Below the pieces are notes generated by a model, which saw only the letters and a list, made by a program, of their open reading frames with translations, was not told the origin of the DNA and made no database searches. The translations under genes were made by a program, and so were the position numbers. Shown in pieces: positions 1 to 9,344 of a stretch of 13,429 bases of DNA (position 1 is its first letter; every line of letters begins with the position of its first letter). Source of the DNA: Allomyces macrogynus ATCC 38327 (lineage: Eukaryota > Blastocladiomycota > Blastocladiomycetes > Blastocladiales > Blastocladiaceae); the NCBI GenBank assembly GCA_000151295.1, contig GG745335.1, forward strand, positions 1,576,489 through 1,589,917. The letters run 5' to 3'.

Positions 1-2
1 TT

Positions 3-1790
3 CCTGATGAGGATGATTTCGGAGCCGCCTACGCGACGCTCCGCGCGCTCTGGGCCGACTTGCTCGGTGTCCCCGAGCGCCGACTGCGTCCGGACGCGCA
101 CTTTTTCGACATGGGCGGGCACTCGATCCTGGCGACGCGGCTCACGCTGCGCGTGCGGTCGGAATTGGGCGTTGCCGACGCGCCGCTCGCGCTCGTCTTT
201 GACTTCCCTGTCCTGCGCGACATGGCCGCGCAGATCGAGGGCATGATGTCGGTCGTGGCCCCCGTCGCCGCCGACGAAGTGACCCCCGTGTTCGACTACG
301 CCGCGCACGCCGTCCTGCCCGCCGACGTGATCCCGGCTGCTGGTACCGCCGCGCCCAAGACGCGCCCCAGGCACGTGCTCGTCACTGGCGCGACCGGGTT
401 CCTCGGCGCGTTCATTGTCGCGCAAATGCTCGACCGCCTGCTCGCGCTCGAGTCGGACCCGCGCGGTGTGCGTGTGACGTGCGTCGCCCGCGCGCGCGAC
501 GACGCGGCCGCGACGCAGCGTGTCGTGACCAACTTGCAGCGGCACGCGTGCTGGAACGACAAGTACGCAGCGCATGTGGTTGGGGTTGCGGGTGATTTGG
601 CCAAGCCGCAGTGGGGGATTGATGCGGCCACCTGGACGCAGTTGGCAAAGGACGTGGACGCGATTGTGCACAACGGCGCCATGGTGCACTGGGTCTACCC
701 GTACGCCAAGCTTGCGCCGGCGAATGTGGACGGAACGGTCACGGCACTGCGTCTGGCCGTCGCGGGCGGGAAGACCAAACCCGTGCATTTCGTGTCGTCG
801 ACGTCGGTGCTTGATACGCCGTATTACGCGACAGAGGTGGCACAGCTCGAGCCCCCGCTCAACCGCGTGCCGGAAGCCGATGCCCTCGAAGGGTCCCGCG
901 TCGGGTTGCGGTCGGGTTACGCGCAGACCAAGTGGGTCGCCGAGCGGCTGTGCGCACAGGCTGCGCAACGTGGTGTGCCAGTGACGGTCATCCGTCCGGG
1001 GTACATTGTGGGCCACGCGCAGTCGGGCGTGACTAACGGCGACGATTTCCTGTGGCGACTCGTCAAGGGATGTCTCGAAGTCGGTGCCGTCCCGCAGATC
1101 CAGAACGTCGTCAACATGTGTCCCGTCGACTACGTCGCTGAAGTGGTTGTCGCCGTCACGCTCGCGGACGCAGCACAGGTGCAGCGTTCCGGGGACGTGT
1201 CGCCGCCGGCTTCGCCCACGACGACCAAGACCACCGACTTGGCTGCCTCGGCGTCGGCCGCGTCGTGGACTCTGCCCGGCACGCCCGCCCACGCCGTCTA
1301 CGGCCGCGTCTACCACACGTACAACCCGGACCACTTCCGGTTCGTCGACCTTCTCGGCGGCTCCCTCACGACGCACGGGTGGCAAGTGCGCGACACGGCC
1401 TACCTCGAATGGCGTGCCGCACTGCTCAAGTACGTGACCAACTCGGCCGCCGACTCGGCGCTCTACCCGCTGCTGCACTTTGTCCTGGACGACCTGCCGA
1501 CCTCGACCCGCGCGCCCGCGCTCGATACGGCCCATGCGGATACGGTCATGCGCGCCTGGCGTAACCAGGTCAAGGCCGTGGTTGGGGCCACCGCGGCGCC
1601 TGCGGCACGGCCGGCACCAATGCGCGATGTCGTGCCGCGGTCGTTGGCGTACTTGGTGGCGGCCGGATTCTTGCCGCAGCCAAGTGAGGTGGGGAGCGCG
1701 GCGCGCGCGTTGCCGCCGGTGCCGGAGGTCGCGCAGCTAGCGTTGGCAGCGTCGGGTGGGGTTGCAATGCGTACGTCGGCGGCGGCGTGA
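3..1790 (+). CDS. LYS2: L-2-aminoadipate reductase, C-terminal part (carrier and thioester-reductase domains)
   Basis: Lys2 activates alpha-aminoadipate, loads it on a phosphopantetheine arm and reduces it with NADPH to the semialdehyde, in fungal lysine synthesis in the cytosol. The frame is open to the left edge, so the start and adenylation domain are outside the window. Counting from the Leu codon at 60, the carrier domain comes first, with the phosphopantetheine serine in GGHS (Ser22, codon 123-125). The Rossmann motif GATGFLG is at 110-116 (387-407). The Lys2-like segment HNGAMVHWVYPYAKL lies near 204-218, followed by SSTS at 246-249 and the YxxxK pair Tyr287/Lys291. The C-terminal segment with ALYPLLHFVLDDLP also fits Lys2 rather than a general NRPS reductase. 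A Ser/Thr/Pro/Ala-rich stretch near 371-410 looks like a lineage-specific loop. The stop is TGA at 1788-1790. No intron is needed in this part. Confidence is high. Confidence 0.95.
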   Translation, partial: PDEDDFGAAYATLRALWADLLGVPERRLRPDAHFFDMGGHSILATRLTLRVRSELGVADAPLALVFDFPVLRDMAAQIEGMMSVVAPVAADEVTPVFDYAAHAVLPADVIPAAGTAAPKTRPRHVLVTGATGFLGAFIVAQMLDRLLALESDPRGVRVTCVARARDDAAATQRVVTNLQRHACWNDKYAAHVVGVAGDLAKPQWGIDAATWTQLAKDVDAIVHNGAMVHWVYPYAKLAPANVDGTVTALRLAVAGGKTKPVHFVSSTSVLDTPYYATEVAQLEPPLNRVPEADALEGSRVGLRSGYAQTKWVAERLCAQAAQRGVPVTVIRPGYIVGHAQSGVTNGDDFLWRLVKGCLEVGAVPQIQNVVNMCPVDYVAEVVVAVTLADAAQVQRSGDVSPPASPTTTKTTDLAASASAASWTLPGTPAHAVYGRVYHTYNPDHFRFVDLLGGSLTTHGWQVRDTAYLEWRAALLKYVTNSAADSALYPLLHFVLDDLPTSTRAPALDTAHADTVMRAWRNQVKAVVGATAAPAARPAPMRDVVPRSLAYLVAAGFLPQPSEVGSAARALPPVPEVAQLALAASGGVAMRTSAAA

Positions 1791-2478
1791 GTGAGGAGGA
1801 TTTGGGAGGAGGAGCTGGGAGTGCATCTAGCGTTTGCAATCAACAAGATGGGTTGCTGGATTCCTTGTGATTTGAGCGTGGATTTGATTTGACAGCGATG
1901 GTGCAGCATTGCCTCCAACTGGTCCGGCGCCTACACCAAGGACGCAAAGACAGGAGGGAGGTGGCTTGGTGGGCTCGATAACGTACGAAGAGTCATGACG
2001 AGACAGGTCAGCAGGGGTTCAGGCACGCCGACAACGACGGGCGATGACGGCCGGCCGGTGGTGGGCATTGGTGAAAGGCCAAGCGGTGCGACCGCAAAAT
2101 TGTCGATATGTCAACACGTGACCGCGTCGCTCTGTTCGTCGAGGTCTCGCAGCTCCTTTCTTTGAGCTCCCGGCCTTCCTTGAATTCATTTCTTCTCTCC
2201 GACCCCACCATCGTTGTCGAGTCTCTCTACTTGCTGCAACCCGCTCTTCTGCAACCTGCACTCTGATTCCGCCCGGGCCACCAGTTCCCGCTCGACGACG
2301 TTCACGCCGGCCTGTGGCTGCGGCAGCCCCCACCACCTCCGCCCCGTCCCCGTCCTGCGCGCTGCCGATCCTCTTCGGCCCCCTTTCGCAACCGCTCGAC
2401 CAAGTCTAGGGCTCCCGGGCTGGATCCCGGGCCTCCTCCTCCCCCCCCCCCCCCCTCTCTCTACTCTCGCACCTCACG
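1791..2478. other. Intergenic region between LYS2 and the next gene
   Basis: No credible coding region is seen on either strand. The first part should hold the LYS2 3' end, but there is no AATAAA. A palindromic CACGTG (E-box type, the kind bound by bHLH factors) lies at 2115-2120; that it functions is only a possibility. From about 2150 the DNA becomes pyrimidine-rich on this strand and ends in CT and C runs just before the ATG at 2479. This resembles the pyrimidine-rich promoters of many fungal genes. No clear TATA box is visible. Confidence 0.6.
2441..2455 (+). repeat. Poly-C homopolymer run (15 C) in a pyrimidine tract
   Basis: Fifteen consecutive C bases lie inside a longer CT-only stretch, 24 bases upstream of the ATG at 2479. 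Such a run is prone to length change and to base-count errors in sequencing. It lies upstream of the chosen start, so it does not affect the reading frame. Confidence 0.9.
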
Positions 2479-5400
2479 ATGCGCCCGCACGCCAAGTCTC
2501 TCGGCAGCCGGCCGTCGGCGTCGGGGTCGGTGCCCGCATCTTCGTCGTGGCTCAATCGGTCCCCAAGCCGTTTGTCGCGCAACGAGTCGTTTTTGCAGTC
2601 GGGTACCGACTTGATCAGAGCGTCGGCACAGGCGTCCATGGCCGAACTGTTTTCCTCTGCGCCGCCCGACCAATACTTGACCACTTACATGGAGCTGAAT
2701 TCCCAACGGGAACGCGCGGAAGTTGCGGCTCGGTGTTCTTGCGCGGTCGTCTCGAACGGCCACGCTCACCTTCATCGTCGGATCGTGATAGAAATCGGCC
2801 AATATTGGGTCATGCCGTCCGACCAGGCCTTGGTCCTCGGCGACGCGCTGCCGATGCAGATTCTTGTCGTGGCCATGGGCGAGGTCCTGCGCGTGACCGT
2901 CCTCACGCACGAGGTGGGATTGCTCGCCGCGTTCATCGCCGTGATTCGACCCGCAGCTGACCACTCCCTTTTCCGACTCTGTAGGGTCGGTCAGAATTCG
3001 ACGCAACACACCACGAGCACGAATTCCGATTGCAAACGCCCGTGAACGGGCTCGACGCGGCGCACCTCGTCGCCTTTGTCCAGCAGCACCTGCGGCGCGT
3101 GCACCCGCTGCTCTTTGCCAAGGTCGACGACAAGGTCGTGCTCGACGACCTGCTGCGGCTCCAGTACGCGGGCAACCTGACGACCTGTGCCTTCAACCTG
3201 CTCTCTGGACCGCCCAAGGCCGACAAGTCCGGCGGCAACAACCTCACGCGGTCGCTGTCGAACATGTCGGTCACGGGTCTGTCGCGCATGAACAGCTTCA
3301 GTGGGGTCGGCACCGCGGCACCGTCGGCAATGGCCGTGAATCTCGCGGTGCTCTTGCGGCCGGCAGCGCCTGTCGCAATGCGCATGGCCGTGTTTTACGA
3401 TGGTTGGTCGGGTACGGGTCGTTGGTGGTTCGAGCGTTTGGATCAATTGCATGCGGCGCTCACTTCTCTTGTGTTGATTTTGTAGAGGGTCTGCTCGACG
3501 AGGCGCTGACCATGTTCAAGGCGACCGCCAACAACGACCCGACGAATGGTACGCGACGTTTTTCGAGATCGCTCGTCTCCTCTTTTTCTTCATCGCTGAC
3601 CAACCGCGCGACCTCGGTTCTCCAGTTCCGTTGCCCGATGATTGCCCCGAGCCCACGACAGTACGTTCTCCACCGCGTGCAACCCGGGCCAGCCAGTGTC
3701 TCCTTTTCTGACTCTTCCGATGCAGCCCATTTCGGGAACTATTCGCGGCATCATGACCGAGTGCATCAAGTACGAGCGCTTGATCATGGGCGGATTTGCC
3801 AAGCTCGACCGGGTACGTTGACGGCAAACTGGGTCGCTCTCCTCGTTCCATGCTCACACATTTTACTTTGAAAACAACTAGGCGATGACCTACGCGGACA
3901 TGTTTACGGAGCCCGGCAGTAAGTCCGAGCAAGAGTGGCACCAAGCGCTCGTCGCTGTGCGGCAAGCCAAGCCGGCGTCGTTCGCGCTGGCTCTCGACAA
4001 GACCATCGCCGCCTTGCAGCAGGCGATGGCGACCGGCGACGTGCCTGCATTTGTTGCGGCTGTTTCCGCGGTACGTGGCGTCAAGTGACGCTCTCGCGGT
4101 TCTGCGCTTGCCCACGAACTGACGGACCGTGCGCCCCGGTTCTAGGAGGAACACTTGGCCACGCTCCGCGAGGCCGGTCACCGCGCCGTGGAACTCGAGG
4201 ACGTGATGGCGCTCGTCAAGGGGGAGCCGAGCCCGTTGGGGCCGGTCACGGCCACGACCGTGTTCCCGCTGCGGCGCGCGTGCGAGGTGCGTCGCATCCG
4301 TCGACACTATTTTCGCGTCTACGGACGAAGTACTGACGTGATGATGATATCGGCAGGGCATGGACGGATCGTTCCCCAACATCAACGATGCGGTCAAGTT
4401 TCCGCAGCTCGTATCCATCTGGATCATGGCCCTGGAAACGACCTTGAAGGACGGCGTTTTAAAAGGCGACCCCTTCGCTAAGTGGCACTTTGCGCCGTGC
4501 GTCGCCGCATTCAAGCCCATCACCGCGGCCATCGACGTCTACCGCGGCGACCGGTTCAAGCACCAGCTGCTCGAGCGGCTGTTTGGCGACGCCAAGAACG
4601 GCCATTTGTCGCCAATCGACGCGCGCGAGACGCACCTGCTCATGGCACTGACCGTGCACAAGCCCAAGAGCAAGCGCCGGCGTGTCTTGTTGCTGCTCAC
4701 GGACCGCGCTGTCCTGATCAAGGACGACTGGCACCTCGGCGAAAGCGATTTCCTGGCGCCCAACTCGACGGCGCTCGTCGATTACGTGCGCAACGGGTCG
4801 CACGTCGAGCGCGAGTGGCCGCTCGCGCACTCGACGATTGTGCGCACGGTCACGGCGCAAGGCGAGCACGTGCTCGAATTGCTCGATGCGCACGGCCGAA
4901 TTGACTTGAAGTTTGCGTCGACGCCGGGGATCGATACGAAAAAGGCGCTCGTATTGCTCGACGAGTTTGTGGCGCGCACTGAGCGCGCCATCACGAATTT
5001 GCTCGCCAAGGAGGTCCGAACGACGCCTGTGATTATGACGACGGCCGCTGGGGTTGTCTGCCATGTCGTGCCGATCAAGGTCGGGTCGATGCTCACTGTC
5101 TCGGCGGACCACTACGATCATGTTCTCGCGCTGTGCGACGTGGTCGAGGATAGACCGGCGACGCTCGTTTCGCGTGCGCGGATTCGGCGGTGTGCGGGCG
5201 GCGTGTTTGAAATGGAACAGTACGATATGGAGTCCTCGCACCAGTTGGCGTATTCTTTTTGTCGCAATACTCATCCACTTACATTCGCAGGCATTTCACG
5301 GACCCGACGACGCACCACGCCGACCAAACGCTGTCGAAGCGCATGGCCTCGTTCCACGGATGCCTGCACCAACTGCTCGCGACGTTGCAGATACAGTCGG

Positions 5401-7255
5401 CCGACCACCACGCGCGCGTCACATCACTGACCGCGCGTAAGCGGTTCCTGTACCTGCGCGACGCGTTGCTCAGTGCCAAGGTTGTGGACCAAGTCCGGCA
5501 CGGCCATTTCCCGCAGTACGCCGAGTCGGTCGCGCCGTCCTCGATCCGGTCGACCACCTCGGTCCGGTCGGGCCTGTCAGCATCGCCTGTCAAGGCCTCA
5601 GGCAGCGGGACCGGGCACAGTATGGGCATGAAGAGCAGTGCGAGCACCGTGGGCCTGCACGATCTCAAGAAGAGCAGTGGTGTGGCACGGTCGATGCTCG
5701 CGCGCATGTCGAATTTCCGGTCGGCGAGCCAGAGCCAGATGTGCAGCGGCAAGGGCGGCGATCGCAGCAGTATCCTGTCCCACCAGACGGGCCAGAGCCA
5801 GAGGCCCAGCGCTCCGACGGGCGAGCGCGGCAGTATCAAGTCCCTCCAGCCGACGCCGGCCAAGTCGTATCTCCCCGACAGCGTCATGAACCGGTTCCGT
5901 AGTGGGATGCCCGGCGAGTTGTCGCAGGAGACGTTGCACGGGTACTATGTCGAAGTGCTGGCGCATTTAATGTCGGCGGTGGCTGACGGCGCGAATTTGG
6001 CCGCGTCGAGCCCGACGCGGTCCCGCGGCGATGCCAAGATGGTCATGGATGCGAAATTGATTGCGAAAATCGCGAACCGCATCCAGTCGCAGCAGCGGCT
6101 CAAGGAAGAATACCTCGACGACCTCGCCGCCGAGGGAATTCTCGAGGCGCTCGCGCGCGTGACGCTGATTCTCGCACCACTCTTCACGCCGTCGGTCGCG
6201 GCGGAGCTGCACCAGATTGCACGCGACGCGCGCGCCAACGGATCGGACGTGGCCGCGTCGCTCCCGCGCGTGGCCGACGCGCTCGCCAAGGAACACCCGA
6301 CCAAGCACGCCAACGCACTGCTGTTCCTCGACATGGTCCGCGTGATCCGCATGTCGGCCGCGCGGTTCAATCCGGCCCGTGCGGATACGTGCCTCGAGTG
6401 GAAGTGCGTGCACGAAGTGTTCTTCCGTTCGTTCTGTGCGCGCGGGACCGCGGGGTATGGCGGTGAGGCCGCGTGGGAGGAACTCGATACGCAGATGGCC
6501 ACGCTCAAGATGCTGCTCGACCATGTTCCGCATCTCGTGGATCACGCCAAGGAGCATTTGGCGGTCGAGTGCGCGGCGAAGAAGCTCGAGAAGGCGTATA
6601 ACGGTGCCGCCGCGGTGTCGCAGTCGTCCGTCTCGGCACCGGTGGTCGCCGCGCCAAAGTGGACGTCCAAGTTCAAGCTCGGGAACGTGCTGTCGCGGCC
6701 CGGGTCGGGTAAGCGCGGTGCCAGCGTGCCCGCGAGTGAAGTGGCCCCACCGCCAGCCGCGGCGGCGCACCTGCAGAGGCACAAGAGTCTTTCGGTTCGT
6801 ACCGGTCACCACTCCAACGACATTTTTAATTGTTGAAGGCACATCTGACATTGCCGTCCACCTCTTTCCAGTCCATCTCCGGCTCGCCGAGCGTGCACAG
6901 CTACACTCGTACACACTCGCCGCTCGCGTCGCAAGGGCTCGGCATCATCGAAGAATCAGCGATTCCAGAAGTTGACGAGTCGGTCGAGGCGCATTTCGCT
7001 GCGCACATTGCAGCAAGAACGCCGCCACTCCCGGTATTCGCTGGGCAGGAGTCCACCGACACGCTGCTCGATGGCACGATCATGCGCGCCGCCTCGAGCT
7101 CCGTCTCGGAAGCGGCGCTCGCTCGGTCCCCGCTCGGGAGTGCGACGACGGTTGTGTCTGCCGAGGAGCAGACCGCAGGCGCACGGGGCAAACTCGTCGA
7201 GGGTTCGGCAGGCGCGGTCGGTGTTGCGATCGTGCCTTCAGTGCTCATCGGATGA
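2479..7255 (+). CDS. Unrecognised large protein, ten exons, tentative PH-like segment
   Basis: Rebuilt exons: 2479-2913, 2985-3411, 3486-3548, 3626-3660, 3726-3812, 3882-4070, 4146-4286, 4357-5219, 5291-6794 and 6872-7255. They total 4128 bases (1375 residues plus TGA), with phases agreeing at every junction. The ATG has A at -3. Residues 1-60 are Ser/Arg-rich and probably disordered. Residues 146-460 are mostly helical, including the conserved-looking run PISGTIRGIMTECIKYERL. Residues about 546-660 (exon 8), with KPKSKRRRVLLLLTDRAVLI, read like the first strands of a PH domain in a signalling protein. A Ser/Gly/Gln-rich linker covers about 827-960, and a helical region about 975-1190. The C-terminal exon is acidic and low in complexity. 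There is no signal peptide or membrane segment. A RhoGEF-like (DH-PH) scaffold is possible, but I cannot identify a DH core. The least certain parts are 2722-2826, where codon choice is poorer and an intron may be missed, and the donors of introns 1 and 2. Confidence 0.8.
2914..4356 (+). other. Cluster of seven short introns in the 5' half of the large gene
   Basis: Introns are 2914-2984 (donor GTGGGA), 3412-3485 (GTACGG; 3403 GTTGGT is an alternative donor in the same phase), 3549-3625 (GTACGC), 3661-3725 (GTACGT), 3813-3881 (GTACGT), 4071-4145 (GTACGT) and 4287-4356 (GTGCGT). All end in AG and are 65-77 bases long. A CTGAC branch-site match lies 14-26 bases before the acceptor in five of them (2957-2961, 3596-3600, 3708-3712, 4119-4123, 4333-4337). 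The exons between them are as short as 35 and 63 bases. Each intron joins two frames that are open and protein-like only on their own sides. Confidence 0.8.
5220..5290 (+). other. Intron 8 of the large gene
   Basis: The donor GTACGA and acceptor TTCGCAG bound 71 bases. The intron moves the reading from frame 1 to frame 3 in the right phase, giving MEQ joined to HFTDP. Donors at 5244 and 5250 keep the same phase but would give introns of only 47 and 41 bases. The longer one matches the donor type and length of the other introns. No CTGAC is present; CTTAC near 5278-5282 may serve as the branch site. Confidence 0.7.
6795..6871 (+). other. Intron 9 of the large gene
   Basis: The donor GTTCGT, branch site CTGAC at 6845-6849 and acceptor TTTCCAG bound 77 bases in phase 0. 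Without this splice the protein would end at a TGA at 6834-6836. With it, a further 127 residues are added from a clean open frame ending at 7255. Confidence 0.8.
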
Positions 7256-7489
7256 GGGTGGGGGCAGTTGGACTTGAGGGATTTGGGGGTCGGTAGATGG
7301 TGGGACGGGGGTACTGTTGTTAGGGACGGAACTTGGACAAGGCCGAATATGATTGCTTGCCTTTCGCTCTTCACACTTCACAGAGAACGCGGCCCGTCCA
7401 AGAGATCCGAAAATGATATTCACAGAAAACATACACACAAGCAAAGAAACAGCACCCACCATGACGGATCGGCACGGCACAAAGACTGC

Positions 7490-8281
7490 TTACAGCACCG
7501 ACGATTTTGGATCAGCAGAGGCCAGCATACGTGTCGCGCTGCGCATCTGCATCCCAGGCCAGAGATCGGCGCGCAACGGCTGGACACGCATCGACCCCAC
7601 GCGCGACTTTATCGCATCGCCTCCGACAAGCTGCTTCTTGGCAGATCGTTTCTTGTTGGATTGAACCAAAACGCACTTGTCCACCGCGCCAAGAAGAGCC
7701 GGGGAATCGGTCGGTGGCACGAGCTCAGCGGATGATTTCAGTCCGGCTTGCGGCGTACTCGACGCGGTTGGCGCATCGGCCACGGCCGCGGTCGGCACCG
7801 TATTGGGCACCGTCGTCGTCACCAGAGCCGGCTGCGCGTCGTCAGTGCCGGGAAGCGCCGCTTCGAGCAGCAGAAGAGGTGGCGATGAGTCTGCGCGCAG
7901 CACGGCTGACACGTCCTTGTCCACCCCCACGCGCACCGCGGCCGCGGGCACTGGACCTACGACCCGCGGAGACGCTGCTTCGCGTGGTGGTACCGGCGAC
8001 GGCGAGCACGCGCGTGCATATTTCCGCATGCACAATACTTGGCATCAACCAGCGGCGTGATTCAAAGCTGATCGTACCATTTTGCGAACCAGCCTCCCGC
8101 CGTGTCGCAGTGCGCTCAGCGCGGTCTTCCTGACCATATCGGACGGCCGGCAATCGTGAGGCGCTGTACTTGTCGTGGTCAGGGCCATTGAGCTTGGCGG
8201 AGTCGCGGAAGCTGCCATGGCGGGCTCTGGTGCTGGCGGCGAGCGGCCATTGGGTTGCAAGCTGGGTGCTGACGTTTCCAT
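7490..8281 (-). CDS. Hypothetical protein, probable two-exon gene
   Basis: The model is complement(7490-7974, 8050-8281), giving 238 residues and ending in TAA. The ATG at 8281 sits in a good context (A at -3, G at +4). The proposed intron, 7975-8049, has donor GTTGAT and acceptor GAAGCAG, is 75 bases long and has correct phase. It lacks the CTGAC branch site found in the neighbouring gene, so it is the weak point. Exon 1 is Pro/Ala/Ser-rich and turns basic (MVRKTALSALRHGGRLVRKM). Exon 2 is Ala/Val/Pro-rich, then basic (NKKRSAKKQ), and ends with a less biased segment. G and C dominate third codon positions on this strand. An alternative is a single-exon gene starting at the ATG at 8029 (179 residues). 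I recognise no family. It is convergent with the large gene, with 234 bases between the stop codons. Confidence 0.5.
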
Positions 8282-9219
8282 GATTCGCTGAGTGCGGCAC
8301 GGGGAGAAGAGAGGGGCGCAGTTGGTGCTGGCTGCAGGCTGTCAGGCCGTCAGATTTGTAAGATTCACATTCCAGCATGCTTCTAAGTCAACGCCGCGAC
8401 AGTCAAATCATGAATACAAAGCAGGCTCATACTTTCTGAGCTTTCTACTCCTTGCCTAACAAACAGCGTGAACCATTTTGCTTTCAAACTCTGGTGACGT
8501 GCATTGGGTCATTGACATCCTTTCTCTGCTCATCAACGTGTGTTCCATTCTTCGCCCTCCCCCATGCTTTCGCAATCCCTGGCGATGAATGGTGCAGCAA
8601 ATGGAACAGGCGAGAGAGGCCAAACAAGAAATTATTCACTCGCATGAATTAACCGCTGTAACAAAAGAGCATGAGCTGCAGGTAGCCAGAGCGAGGACAA
8701 GCGTCAACTGACGCGCGTGCTTGAGGTCATCAGGGTTCGCGTAGAGAAATTCGGCGACGCTGAGAAAGGCCGTGACGTGAGCGTTGATGGATTGCAACTT
8801 GGAGCATGTTGCAGGTTGCGAAGCATCAGTGCGCGGTCACGTTTATTCATTTTGGAGCCACTCTTTGCCGCCGTTTTCGTTGGTCTCCGTCGCGCACAAT
8901 AGAACGTTGGCCGGGCGCACTTGCTTTGCATTCAGCCGGCCAAGCTCTGCTCTCCTCGTCCCCGCCGCGCCATCAATCATTACTCCACCAACGCCCGGCG
9001 CCAACGATCTCCACTCTTGGCCAACGATGATGTAGTTTGTGGGCGCTCGGCGCAAGGACGCGAAGGAGCGCCCCCAAGCCTTGCGCGGTATTGTTCTGGC
9101 CGTGGTTTACGCGCAGCGCATCCTCCCAACAACGAGTATTTACTCCTCGACAACGGCCCCCAGTTGACGCACTGTCATCCATCCGCCATTTTAAACGGTG
9201 GACATAGTGCCAGCGCGCC
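8282..9219. other. Non-coding intergenic region between divergent genes
   Basis: The only open frames are short, overlapping and without protein-like composition. Base composition is visibly richer in A and T between about 8340 and 8700 than in the flanking genes. This stretch should hold the upstream region of the minus-strand gene starting at 8281. A small inverted repeat (GAGTA-TT-TACTC) lies at 9134-9145. I see no tRNA, repeat array or mobile element. Confidence 0.6.
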
Positions 9220-9282
9220 CCAATCACGACCAAGACGCTACGCGTGCGCGTCACGGGTTGGCAAGCAAACAGTGAATATAAG
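9220..9282 (+). promoter_or_regulatory. CCAAT and TATA promoter of the kinesin-like gene
   Basis: A CCAAT box lies at 9220-9224 and a TATA element (ATATAAG) at 9276-9282, which is 69 bases before the ATG at 9345. The ATG is in a strong start context (AACCATGG). Spacing and order are those of a typical RNA polymerase II promoter. That it still drives transcription of the broken gene downstream is unknown. Confidence 0.55.
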
Positions 9283-9344
9283 GCCGCGCGGTACCCGCTC
9301 CACCGACAACGAGTCGAGCGACACGACCCAAGCAAGTCCCAACC

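Noticed and set aside
2019..2336. Minus-strand open frame in the region upstream of the large gene.
   Set aside because: Arg/Gly-rich text with no motif; it covers the pyrimidine-rich promoter region and is expected by chance in GC-rich DNA.
3516..4532. Minus-strand open frame of 338 codons, and others at 4459-5274 and 5967-6914.
   Set aside because: They lie antisense to the large gene, and the first runs across its introns. The plus-strand exon model explains the region with consistent splice sites and phases.
7677..8060. Plus-strand open frame of 127 codons opposite the small minus-strand gene.
   Set aside because: Its composition is Ala/Gly/Ser/Thr only and has no motif; it mirrors the minus-strand frame, which has more protein-like text and a good start context.
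8731..8745. GGTTCG resembling the B box of a tRNA gene.
   Set aside because: No matching A box, no acceptor stem pairing and no cloverleaf could be built around it.
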